A DNA stretch of 35,628 nt, taken from Lachnospiraceae bacterium UBA7225 (GTDB lineage Bacteria; Bacillota; Clostridia; Lachnospirales; Lachnospiraceae). This document shows positions 6,977 through 14,453 of the stretch, piece by piece. The notes beneath the pieces are model-generated. The model was given only the letters and a program-made list of their open reading frames with translations. It did no database searches and had not been told where the DNA came from. Location: assembly GCA_002473385.1 (NCBI GenBank), contig DKTR01000020.1:1-35628 (forward strand), in the 5' to 3' direction. The number at the start of each line of letters is the position of its first letter. The stretch's first letter is position 1. The position numbers and the translations under genes are program-made.

Positions 6977-7627
6977 TTAAATTTCCTTTTTATTTTTTGC
7001 CAGAAGCGCTTCACGTTCTTCGATAAACTGGCGCAGAATTTCTACGGTACCGTCAACACCGAGCATGCTGCTGTTGATGCAGAGGTCATAGCTGGAAATG
7101 TCGCCCCAGCGCTTGTTTGTGTAATAATTGTAATAACTTGCGCGCTGCTTGTCTGTTTTTGTGATGGCATCCTTTGCCTTTGCATCGGTAAAGTTGTGCC
7201 TTTCTGCAACTCTGCGGATGCGCCTATCCATACTGCCGTAGATAAAAACAGAAATACGGTTTGGATAATCATCCAGCGCATAGTCTGCGCAGCGCCCGAC
7301 CATCACGCAGGGACCTTCATCCGCAATTTTTTTGATAGCGTTAAATTGTGCCAGAAAAACCTTGTGATTGATCGGCATTCCCGATAGTGCTGCCGACGCG
7401 TAGCCCATGGAGTACGTATCCATGACGAGAGAATATAAAAAGCTGTTTGTCGGTTTTTCATCATGATTTTCAAACAACTCCTGGCAGATGCCACTCTCCT
7501 TTGCCGCGCGGTCCAGAAGCTCATTATCGTAACATTTTATGCCGAGAAGCTCTGCGAGCTTCTGCCCGATTTCTCTCCCGCCGCTTCCATATTGTCTTCC
7601 AATGGTAATTACTGATTTGCATGCCAT
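6977..7627 (-). CDS. Cytidylate kinase-like family protein
   Basis: The 216-residue protein begins with SVITIGRQYGSGGREIGQKLAELLGI, a P-loop variant of the cytidylate kinase-like family. It continues with YDNELLDRAAKESG, VMVGRCADYAL, and FIYGSMDRRIRRVAERHNF, where the arginines resemble the LID region. NMP phosphorylation is the family expectation, but the true Cmk of clostridia is a different, longer protein encoded elsewhere, so the substrate here is unproven. Ribosome site AGAAAGGGG precedes ATG 7627. The gene has its own promoter and is followed by dtd after 4 bases. Confidence 0.85.
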   Translation of the reverse strand: MACKSVITIGRQYGSGGREIGQKLAELLGIKCYDNELLDRAAKESGICQELFENHDEKPTNSFLYSLVMDTYSMGYASAALSGMPINHKVFLAQFNAIKKIADEGPCVMVGRCADYALDDYPNRISVFIYGSMDRRIRRVAERHNFTDAKAKDAITKTDKQRASYYNYYTNKRWGDISSYDLCINSSMLGVDGTVEILRQFIEEREALLAKNKKEI

Positions 7628-7704
7628 AAAACAAATTCCCCTTTCTATACATAGGCGGATATTATTCCGCTACCGTGTGAGATATAAAATTAGTACTTGG
7701 ATAT

Positions 7705-7733
7705 ATTATACAACAAAATATTGAAAATGTACA
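7705..7733 (-). promoter_or_regulatory. Promoter of the cytidylate kinase-like/dtd pair
   Basis: Read on the minus strand, TGTACA (7733-7728, 4 of 6 to TTGACA) and a perfect TATAAT (7710-7705) are 17 bases apart. The leader to the start codon at 7627 is about 70 bases and contains a small GCGGA/TCCGC hairpin (7655-7670). The promoter lies between the end of rluD and the kinase-like gene, so this pair can be expressed separately from the lspA-rluD unit. Confidence 0.7.
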
Positions 7734-7756
7734 CAGATTTTATGAAAAATTACGGT

Positions 7757-8671
7757 TCAGTAACGCAGCTTCGTCAGCAGCTCTTCAAAGTATTGAGGAA
7801 GCGGAGCAGAAAATTCCATATACTCACCGGTACGTGGATGAACAAAGCCAAGCACCTGTGCGTGCAGTGTCTGTCCCAGGAGCCCGGGAAAAGGGCATTT
7901 TACCGGACCGTACACGTCATCGCCGAGGATAGGATGCCGGATGCTGCTCATATGCACGCGGATCTGGTGAGTTCTGCCGGTTTCCAGGATGCATTCTATA
8001 TAAGTATACTTTTCAAATTGCTCCAGAATATGATAATGCGTGACGGCAGGCTTACCGTTTTTCTCATTTACTGCCATCTTCTTACGCTCCGTCGGATGTC
8101 TTCCGATGGGTGCATTCACCGTGCCGTCCGATGACAGATTCCCATGCACGATTGCACGGTATCTGCGGGTGATAGAATGTTCCTTGAGCTGTGCGGCGAT
8201 AAAATTGTGTGAAAAATCATTCTTACAGACCAGCAGGGAGCCGGTAGTATTCTGGTCGATGCGGTGAACGATGCCGGGACGGAGTACGCCGTTGATACCG
8301 GAGAGATTATCCCTGCAATGAAACATCAGTGCGTTTACCAGTGTATGGCTGTAGTGTCCGGCACCTGGGTGAACGACCATTCCCTTTGGTTTATTGACAA
8401 CCAGCAGATCGTCGTCTTCGTAGAGGATGTCCAGCGGGATGTCCTCCGCCAGAATATCCGGTTCAGTCTGTGCCGGAATTTCCACGCAGATTTTATCCCC
8501 GGCAGCAACTTTGTAGCTTGCTTTTACCGGGATACCGCCTACGGATACCCGGCTCTCCTTCAACAATTTCTGCAGAAAAGAACGGGAGCCGGACAGCCTG
8601 CCGGAGAGATACTTATCAATCCGTTCTGTGGCAGCATCCGGTTCCACTGTTAAGATTTGCTGTTCATCCAT
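7757..8671 (-). CDS. RluD-family 23S rRNA pseudouridine synthase
   Basis: The 304-residue protein has an N-terminal S4 RNA-binding domain (about 15-75, RIDKYLSGRLSGSRSFLQKLLKESRVSV) and a pseudouridine synthase domain. The catalytic segment is GIVHRIDQNTTGSLLVCK (Asp about 140), corresponding to HRLDxxTSG. Further signatures are KPAVTHYHILE, LETGRTHQIRVHM and HPILGDDVYG. RluD-type enzymes modify large-subunit rRNA; the B. subtilis neighbour of lspA, YlyB, is of this type, which supports orthology. Its start overlaps the end of lspA by 22 bases, indicating translational coupling. Confidence 0.92.
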   Translation of the reverse strand: MDEQQILTVEPDAATERIDKYLSGRLSGSRSFLQKLLKESRVSVGGIPVKASYKVAAGDKICVEIPAQTEPDILAEDIPLDILYEDDDLLVVNKPKGMVVHPGAGHYSHTLVNALMFHCRDNLSGINGVLRPGIVHRIDQNTTGSLLVCKNDFSHNFIAAQLKEHSITRRYRAIVHGNLSSDGTVNAPIGRHPTERKKMAVNEKNGKPAVTHYHILEQFEKYTYIECILETGRTHQIRVHMSSIRHPILGDDVYGPVKCPFPGLLGQTLHAQVLGFVHPRTGEYMEFSAPLPQYFEELLTKLRY

Positions 8672-9153
8672 GAAAAATCCTCATTTCGATAAATAATCAA
8701 CAGAAGTACAAGGGAAATGCAGACGTAACAGTCTGCCACGTTAAATACCGGGAAATTGATAAGGCTGAAATAGAAAAAATCAACCACATAGCCGCGAAAC
8801 AAACGGTCGATGGCATTTCCGATGGCTCCGGCCAGAAAAAAGGTACTGAGTATCCGGAATGCACGGTATTTTTTCTCAAACGGCACCTTATGCCAGAGAA
8901 AACATACCGCGATTACAATGAATGCTGTAAGAAGCAGGAATATCCACTGCATACCGCGCAGCATTCCCCAGGCAGCGCCGGTATTTTCCAGGTAGGAAAG
9001 CTGAAAAACGCCGGGAATCAATATCACATCCGCTGCTCCTTCCAGATAGCGGACAGCAAGATATTTGCTGAACTGGTCTGCGGCAAGCAGCGCAATCAGT
9101 ACAACGATTGCAGTAAATATTGCCGCTTTTTTTCCGACCGGATATTTTCCCAT
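8650..9153 (-). CDS. lspA: Lipoprotein signal peptidase (signal peptidase II)
   Basis: The 167-residue polytopic membrane protein has about four transmembrane helices. Conserved segments are DQFSKYLAV (first helix), YLENTGAAWGML, GAIGNAIDRLFRGYVVDFF (first catalytic Asp) and FPVFNVADCYVCIS (second catalytic Asp). It cleaves the signal peptide of diacylglyceryl-modified prolipoproteins in the membrane. A strong ribosome site AAGGAGG precedes the start. It overlaps rluD downstream, the same pair as in Bacillus, while aroB lies 30 bases upstream. Confidence 0.95.
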   Translation of the reverse strand: MGKYPVGKKAAIFTAIVVLIALLAADQFSKYLAVRYLEGAADVILIPGVFQLSYLENTGAAWGMLRGMQWIFLLLTAFIVIAVCFLWHKVPFEKKYRAFRILSTFFLAGAIGNAIDRLFRGYVVDFFYFSLINFPVFNVADCYVCISLVLLLIIYRNEDFSWMNSKS

Positions 9154-9183
9154 ACAGAAGCCTCCTTATGATGATATGTATAT

Positions 9184-10308
9184 TTAATCGTTCGTCTCCG
9201 TATACAGGATAAAGTTAACCGCCTCCAGAATCTCCTCATCCGTAACAGTATTGTCAACAAAAGCTTTCCCGATTTTTTTCAGAAGAACAAATTTCACACT
9301 TCCCTGATCCATTTTTTTATCGGATTTCGTGATGGAAAGGATCTCCTGCGGATCAATGGCATCCACGGAGAACATCAGATCAAAGCCGATATTCATATCG
9401 CGGATTTCATAAAATTCTTCAGTGGAAAGCAAACCGCGTTTAAAAGAAATATAAGCGGCAGCGACACAGCCGAGCGCCACACACTGTCCATGGAGCAGTT
9501 TGGGAGACTTTACTTTTTCGATAGCATGTCCAATGGTATGCCCGAAATTAAGAAGTGCTCTCTCTCCTTTTTCAGTCGGATCTTTTTCGACAACAGCGCG
9601 CTTGATCCGGCAGCTTTCCATCACCATCTCCTGCAGTGTATCGGCATCACGCTCCGCAATCTCGCTGATATGCTCGATCAGCCAGGTGTAGTAGGTGCCG
9701 CTGCGGATCAGTCCGTGCTTTAAGACCTCTCCCATGCCGCAGGCAAACTGTTCACCGGAAAGTGTGGAGAGTGTCTGCGCATTCATATAAACAAGAGACG
9801 GCTGATGAAAAGCGCCGACCATATTTTTGTAGCTGTCAAAATCAACACCTGTCTTGCCGCCGATGCTGCTGTCTACCTGGGCAAGCAGCGTGGTAGGCAC
9901 CTGTGCAAAAGCGATGCCGCGCAGATAGGTGGCTGCTGCGAAGCCGGTCAGATCGCCGACAACGCCTCCGCCGAGCGCGACAAGCATATCGCGTCGCTCA
10001 AAATGCGCCAGAATGAGCTGCTCATACAGGCTGCGCACAGTATCCAGTGTTTTGTAAGGCTCTCCCGCCGTAAAAACAAATGTGGTCAGCGCACGGCATT
10101 TCCCCTCAAGCACCCGCGTTACCTCTTCCAGATAAAGCTTTTCGACAGTTGTGTCCGTTACGATGCACAGCTTGCGCCCGGAAATGGCGCAGTCCGTCTC
10201 CAGAACCTCCGCCAGACGGGCAAAATCCTGTTCAAAATAAATTGTGTAGCCGCCTGTGCGGTCCGTTTTTACGGTCAGCGTGTTTTTCTGTTCTTTTTCC
10301 TGTGCCAT
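9184..10308 (-). CDS. aroB: 3-dehydroquinate synthase
   Basis: The 374-residue protein carries the full AroB pattern: TAGEPYKTLDTVRSLYEQL, the NAD-binding LVALGGGVVGDLTGFAAATYLRGI, QVPTTLLAQVDSSIGGKTGVD, the metal-ligand Glu in CGMGEVLKHGLI, and NFGHTIGHAIE with HGQCVALG supplying the histidine ligands. It converts DAHP to 3-dehydroquinate in the shikimate pathway. No other aromatic-pathway gene is near. It lies between ylmH and lspA, where Bacillus-type clusters carry divIVA and ileS, so it looks inserted into the division cluster. Start ATG 10308 follows AGGGAG. Confidence 0.96.
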   Translation of the reverse strand: MAQEKEQKNTLTVKTDRTGGYTIYFEQDFARLAEVLETDCAISGRKLCIVTDTTVEKLYLEEVTRVLEGKCRALTTFVFTAGEPYKTLDTVRSLYEQLILAHFERRDMLVALGGGVVGDLTGFAAATYLRGIAFAQVPTTLLAQVDSSIGGKTGVDFDSYKNMVGAFHQPSLVYMNAQTLSTLSGEQFACGMGEVLKHGLIRSGTYYTWLIEHISEIAERDADTLQEMVMESCRIKRAVVEKDPTEKGERALLNFGHTIGHAIEKVKSPKLLHGQCVALGCVAAAYISFKRGLLSTEEFYEIRDMNIGFDLMFSVDAIDPQEILSITKSDKKMDQGSVKFVLLKKIGKAFVDNTVTDEEILEAVNFILYTETND

Positions 10309-10329
10309 TTCCGATAATCTCCCTTACTG

Positions 10330-11124
10330 TTAAATATATTTTTCAATCTCTGCGATCAGACGGCCCTTTTTTGTGCTGGAACAGACGCCCAGATAACGGA
10401 ATTGTCCCAGTCCGCGTGCAGAGATCAGATCGTGCTCTTTTACTTTATATCCGTTTGAGGTGACAAGCCTGGCATTGACAAATACTTTTCCGCCCCCGAT
10501 CAGACCGGTCAGGCTGCTCCTGGACGATCCGAAGGCAAGCGCGAGCAGGCTGTCCAGCCGTACTGAAGCAACAGAACCCCGTACAAGCTCGTATTTTGGT
10601 CTGTAATCAATTTTTTCGGGCGGCACCTGACAGACATCGACCGGAGTATTTTTGACGCGTGTGAGGGCTTCTGAGAGAAAGTCTGCCATCCGCTCCAGAC
10701 AGAATATCCATGCCGTCTGGTCGTCAACGAGAATATCCCCGATGGTGCTGCGTTCAATGCCGGTATTTAACACCGCACCGAGAAAATCACGGTGCGTAAG
10801 CTGCCCGGAAAATTTTTTATTCTGCGGTTCAATGCGCAGACAGGCGATTGGATAATGGACAGATTCCTTCCGCCGGGCAGCATCATCAGAGTCCGCCAGA
10901 CAGCAACAAAGAGCATCAGGTATAAAAGCTAGTATCTGACGCTCTGCCTGCTCATATCCGCCAGAACCCATGCATTTTACAAAGGAAAGGGATCCGGCGC
11001 TCTGATGATAAATATTCAGTTCGTTTAAATTCAGAAAATCCGTAAAGGTGATAATATTTCTGCTGTCCGCCTTTCTGGCAAGCTCCAGCAGTCTTTTCTG
11101 AAACAGTTCTTCTTCGCGGTTCAT
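10330..11124 (-). CDS. YlmH-type S4 RNA-binding protein
   Basis: The 264-residue protein has an N-terminal RRM-like region (about 1-170, with FTDFLNLNELNIYHQ and HRDFLGAVLNTGIERSTIGDILV, both typical of YlmH). A C-terminal S4 domain follows (about 180-245, ASVRLDSLLALAFGSSRSSLTGLIGGGKVFVNARLV). YlmH homologues bind ribosomal RNA and have been linked to rescue of stalled ribosomes and to the division gene cluster. The gene begins 3 bases after sepF ends and has almost no ribosome site, so translation is probably coupled to sepF. Confidence 0.88.
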   Translation of the reverse strand: MNREEELFQKRLLELARKADSRNIITFTDFLNLNELNIYHQSAGSLSFVKCMGSGGYEQAERQILAFIPDALCCCLADSDDAARRKESVHYPIACLRIEPQNKKFSGQLTHRDFLGAVLNTGIERSTIGDILVDDQTAWIFCLERMADFLSEALTRVKNTPVDVCQVPPEKIDYRPKYELVRGSVASVRLDSLLALAFGSSRSSLTGLIGGGKVFVNARLVTSNGYKVKEHDLISARGLGQFRYLGVCSSTKKGRLIAEIEKYI

Positions 11125-11127
11125 GTC

Positions 11128-11727
11128 TTAATAATTATAATTCATGGATGGAATATCGAAGGCGCCGCTCAGGATATCCTGGAAATCACCGGACACGTCG
11201 ACTGCAGCCGGAGTGATGATGAAAATATAATTGCTGATCTTCTGAAGATTTCCATTAATCGCATAGCAGGAGCCGGAAGTAAAATCAATAATGCGCTGCG
11301 CAAGGTCCAGGTCAAGCCCTTCCATATTCAGAACCACCGTACAGTTGGCAAGCAGTGTTTCTGTAATCTCCCGCGCATCTTCCATGCTCTTTGGTTTCAC
11401 GACACAGACAGCCATATCATTTGCCCCTTTTCTGGTGCGGATCGGTGAAACCTTTGAGGTGGCGGCGGATGTTACCGGCTTTGTTTTTGCCTGCGTGGTC
11501 TTGACGGTCTTTGCAGGCTGTCTGGTAAATTTGCGCATTACCGGTTCATCGTCTGCTTCATCGTCGTCAAAATCATCCAGCGGCTCGTCTCTGCCTGTTT
11601 TTCGGAAAAGACTCTTTTTGGGGCGCGGATCATCATAATCGTCAGCGTCATCGTCCAGAAAATCGTCATCATCGTAATCGTCGTCGTTCAGCTTCATTGC
11701 ATTTAAAAACTTATCTAAAATGCTCAT
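11128..11727 (-). CDS. sepF: Cell division protein SepF
   Basis: The 199-residue protein has the SepF layout. An N-terminal amphipathic membrane helix (MSILDKFLNAMKL) comes first, then a long disordered linker rich in Asp (about 14-105), then the globular polymerising domain. The domain shows VCVVKPKSMEDAREITETLLANCTVVLNMEGLDLDLAQRIIDFTSGSCYAI and NYIFIITPAAVDVSGDF. SepF tethers FtsZ to the membrane and forms rings at the septum. The linker is longer and more acidic than in Bacillus (total length about 150 there), which is common in clostridia. It sits between ylmE and ylmH as in other Firmicutes. Confidence 0.95.
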   Translation of the reverse strand: MSILDKFLNAMKLNDDDYDDDDFLDDDADDYDDPRPKKSLFRKTGRDEPLDDFDDDEADDEPVMRKFTRQPAKTVKTTQAKTKPVTSAATSKVSPIRTRKGANDMAVCVVKPKSMEDAREITETLLANCTVVLNMEGLDLDLAQRIIDFTSGSCYAINGNLQKISNYIFIITPAAVDVSGDFQDILSGAFDIPSMNYNY

Positions 11728-11745
11728 ACTACATCCTCTCTAATG

Positions 11746-12435
11746 TCATTGATAACTGCGTTCACCAAATATCCCGGTACCCACGCGCACATGGGTAGCG
11801 CCCTCTTCAACGGCAATCTCATAATCATTTGTCATACCCATGCTGAGAATACACATATCTACATTATCAATGTTTCTCGCTTTAATGTCAATAAATAAAT
11901 TGTATAAATTTCGAAAATGCACCCGGTTATCTTCGGGATTTTCCACAAACGGCGCAATTGTCATGAGACCTTTTACACAAAGATTCGGAAACCTGGAAAG
12001 CGTCTGTACAAAATCCGGGGTCTCTTTTGCGGACAGACCGAATTTAGACTCTTCCTGCGCAATATTTACCTCTACCAGTACCGGCATAATCCGCTGATGC
12101 TTATCTGCCTCCTCCTGAATGGTTTCCGCAAGGCGCAGTGAATCGACTGAGTGGATCATGCAGGCTCGCGGGATAATGTATTTTACTTTGTTTCGCTGCA
12201 GGTGCCCGATCATATGGAAGCGGAGGTTTTTCGGGAGCACCTCATACTTTTCCTTCAGCTCCTGCGGCTTGTTTTCACCGAAATCCAGCACACCCTCCGG
12301 CAGCAGCTCTTCAATCATGGATACCGGTTTCGTCTTGCTCACGGCAATCAGCGTCACGTCCTGCGGGTTTCTGCCTGCGCGGCGGCACGCTTCATCGATC
12401 CTGCTGCGCACATATCTGTAATTTTCTGCTATCAT
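11746..12435 (-). CDS. YggS/YlmE-family PLP homeostasis protein
   Basis: The protein of 229 residues is a single-domain TIM-barrel PLP binder with no catalytic C-terminal domain. Seen: VTLIAVSKTKP (the PLP lysine, about residue 33), DFGENKPQELKEKYE, RFHMIGHLQRNKVKYI, HSVDSLRLAETI, EVNIAQEESKFGL, LCVKGLMTIAPF, LSMGMTNDYEIAVEEGATHVRVGTGIFG. It controls free pyridoxal phosphate and amino-acid pools. ATG 12435 is preferred because AGGAG lies 8 bases upstream; a GTG at 12444 would overlap that site. In the ylm cluster this is the ylmE position. It follows the HlyD-like gene by 11 bases. Confidence 0.93.
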   Translation of the reverse strand: MIAENYRYVRSRIDEACRRAGRNPQDVTLIAVSKTKPVSMIEELLPEGVLDFGENKPQELKEKYEVLPKNLRFHMIGHLQRNKVKYIIPRACMIHSVDSLRLAETIQEEADKHQRIMPVLVEVNIAQEESKFGLSAKETPDFVQTLSRFPNLCVKGLMTIAPFVENPEDNRVHFRNLYNLFIDIKARNIDNVDMCILSMGMTNDYEIAVEEGATHVRVGTGIFGERSYQ

Positions 12436-12446
12436 GCCAGTCACTC

Positions 12447-13829
12447 CTATTCTTCAAATGCTTCATCTTTTACTGTGGAGGCATCCAGAGCAATCTGGTC
12501 ATACTGCGCCAGTCCGTAAATAGAATTGCTCTCCACAATGCAGTATTCCTGGTTCTGGTCAAGAATTGTAATTTCACGGAAAACAGGATACCCCTTATTG
12601 ATATTGTAGACACCGGTCAGCGTTTTGGTGTCGGAGATCTGATATCGCTTCGAAGAATCCTTCATCAGTACGTAATCGCCCTCTTCAAACATTGAGGTAT
12701 CCACATAGTAATCTGTGTCTGTCTTATCATAGACGGTGGCTGTAATAATGCGCACAACTGCCGAGCCGTCCGTATTATAGGTCTCCTTGCGGAGCGTAAT
12801 TTCATTTTCGGTCTGCTCGTTTTCCGTCACATATTCCTTTGGAATCCGATAAAATACCTTCTCTGCGATGGCGCTGTTTGGAATTTTCAGTCCGCTCTGG
12901 CGGTTGATGAGCAGCTCAATTTCAACAAAGCGGTCCCCGGCAAAGCGGATCACGGAATTGCTGATATCCAGCTTTCCGAAATAGTCGGAATCGTTCTGGA
13001 GAATACTGAAATCTGCGTTGAAGGCTGAGCCGTCTTCCATAAAGCGGAAGCGGACTGTTCTGGAATCAGCGAGCTCCATCGCCGTTTTTTTATTCAGCGG
13101 GATGACAAGTGACCATTCCTCGCTGGTGATCAGCTTGTACACCACATCTCCTGCCTTCACCGTTTCGTTCATGCGCAGGTTCTCACGGCTGTAGTTTTTC
13201 CTGCTGAACATGTCGGATGTGATATTGTCGATGGTCAGATCCTCCATACCGTCCACAGAATAGACTACAATGCCTTCTTTTTCAGACGGAATCAGATTCA
13301 GCCCGGCGCTGATCCCCTGCTCCGTGGAATCAAGCACCTTTTTTGAGAGAAGCTCAATCATTGCTGTCTGGGCATCCGCCTTGAAATTGTAGGTGTCCTG
13401 GTAGGAAATGGAGGAATAATTGCCGGCAAAATTGGAGGCGATGCTCCGCAGGGTGGCATAGTCGCTATCGTCCAGTTCGGCAAGATCATCTCCTGCCGTG
13501 GAAGCGGCAAGGTCCATAGTTCCGATAGAATACACGCCGCTGCCCACACCGACCTTGCTGCCCTCCCGGACATAATAGTGGATCGGTCCTGCTTCGCTGC
13601 TGGTAACAAGCTGTTCACTTTTCAGCGCGATTGCCGTGTAGCGGTAATTGCCGGACAGTGATCCGGCTGTGACTTCATAAGCGATGATGCGGTCATTCGT
13701 AAGATACATGATCAGATAGATCAAAAGATATACGAAAACGATGCCGAAGGTGATCGTGCCAATATTCACTATGGAGTGCTGATGAATCTTTACCACTTTT
13801 TTCTGTTCACGTTTCCGGATAATTGCCAT
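12447..13829 (-). CDS. HlyD-like membrane adaptor protein in the division cluster
   Basis: The 460-residue protein has a short basic N-terminus, one transmembrane helix (about 24-43, IVNIGTITFGIVFVYLLIYLIMYL) and a long extracytoplasmic part. The stretch after the helix has the biotinyl-lipoyl-like hairpin sequence of HlyD adaptors (ALKSEQLVTSSEAGPIHYYVREGSKVGVGSGVYSIG). A middle helical section and later beta-rich repeats follow (RIITATVYDKTDTDYYVDTSMFEEGDYVLMKD). HlyD proteins normally couple ABC exporters, but no transporter gene is nearby. Its place directly upstream of ylmE and sepF suggests a role at the cell envelope or septum. Ribosome site AAAGGAG precedes ATG 13829. The function is not recognised beyond the fold. 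Confidence 0.65.
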   Translation of the reverse strand: MAIIRKREQKKVVKIHQHSIVNIGTITFGIVFVYLLIYLIMYLTNDRIIAYEVTAGSLSGNYRYTAIALKSEQLVTSSEAGPIHYYVREGSKVGVGSGVYSIGTMDLAASTAGDDLAELDDSDYATLRSIASNFAGNYSSISYQDTYNFKADAQTAMIELLSKKVLDSTEQGISAGLNLIPSEKEGIVVYSVDGMEDLTIDNITSDMFSRKNYSRENLRMNETVKAGDVVYKLITSEEWSLVIPLNKKTAMELADSRTVRFRFMEDGSAFNADFSILQNDSDYFGKLDISNSVIRFAGDRFVEIELLINRQSGLKIPNSAIAEKVFYRIPKEYVTENEQTENEITLRKETYNTDGSAVVRIITATVYDKTDTDYYVDTSMFEEGDYVLMKDSSKRYQISDTKTLTGVYNINKGYPVFREITILDQNQEYCIVESNSIYGLAQYDQIALDASTVKDEAFEE

Positions 13830-13917
13830 AGATACTCCTTTAGATATTTCTTATTTCCACGCAGATTCCCTGTCTTATGCTGTTTTACAGAAAAATCCGA
13901 CGAAATTTCTATAAGAT

Positions 13918-13949
13918 AAAAAATGCCGGATAAAAGATTCATCCGGCAT
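13918..13949 (-). terminator. Rho-independent terminator of the P-loop NTPase gene
   Basis: On the minus strand ATGCCGGAT (13949-13941) pairs perfectly with ATCCGGCAT (13931-13923) around a 9-base loop and is followed by a run of six T (13923-13918, the first being the last stem base). It starts 22 bases after the stop codon of the P-loop gene and isolates it from the HlyD-like gene downstream. Confidence 0.9.
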
Positions 13950-13971
13950 AAATCCTGTTATGTAAAATAGA

Positions 13972-14391
13972 TTAAAGAGAAACGATCACTTTGCTCTGCA
14001 TGTTTTCCGGCAGTTCATGTGCATCCAGAGAAATACTGATCACAAAAGTAATCTGATATTTTTCTCCAAGGTTTTCCAGTTTATCAAGCATGGAGGCTAC
14101 CTCTTTTTCCCCAAGGCTTGCAATTTTTAAAAAGCTGTCCAGATAGACCTGCTCCAGGTCGTGATCCTGCGAAATGATCCCGCAGACAAATCCCAGAAAT
14201 GCGTCCGGACTTGTCAGCATAAATTCTGAGGTATCAATCAGACGAACCTTATTATTCAGTTCGTACATGTGTTGTGAACTCTTGTCCAAATAAACGATAT
14301 TACCGTGTACAGATTTAATTTCCGTGTTTACCTTTTCAAGTAAATATTTGGTTTTGCCCTTTCCTTTATTCCCCGCTATGATCTGTATCAT
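13972..14391 (-). CDS. Small P-loop NTPase of unknown function
   Basis: From ATG 14391, preceded by a near-perfect AAGGAGGAG, the protein has 139 residues. The Walker A motif is at the very start: IIAGNKGKGKTKYL (GxxGxGKT, residues 5-12). A candidate Walker B-like strand is DLEQVYLDSFLKIASLG (~75-91), and the last strand is ITFVISISLDAHELP. The size suggests a reduced RecA/P-loop fold. Similar proteins are sometimes labelled as twitching-motility or PilT-like, but no PilT features such as the Asp and His boxes or pilus genes are present. It forms its own transcription unit, with a promoter at 14425-14453 and a terminator at 13918-13949, embedded between two envelope gene blocks. Confidence 0.75.
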   Translation of the reverse strand: MIQIIAGNKGKGKTKYLLEKVNTEIKSVHGNIVYLDKSSQHMYELNNKVRLIDTSEFMLTSPDAFLGFVCGIISQDHDLEQVYLDSFLKIASLGEKEVASMLDKLENLGEKYQITFVISISLDAHELPENMQSKVIVSL

Positions 14392-14424
14392 TGTAATCTC
14401 CTCCTTAAGTTTCGTATATGTACA

Positions 14425-14453
14425 ATTATAATGCACCGCTTCATAAATTACAA
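14425..14453 (-). promoter_or_regulatory. Promoter of the P-loop NTPase gene
   Basis: On the minus strand TTGTAA (14453-14448) and TATAAT (14430-14425) are separated by 17 bases, starting directly at the stop codon of the DacF-like gene. The start of transcription would be near 14418, about 27 bases before the start codon. Confidence 0.75.

Noticed and set aside
7655..7670. Small hairpin GCGGA/TCCGC in the leader of the cytidylate kinase-like gene
   Set aside because: Only 5 bp with no T-run and no match to a known regulatory RNA; likely chance.
13972..14391. Annotation as PilT / twitching motility protein
   Set aside because: Only the Walker A motif is shared; length is far below PilT and no pilus genes are present.
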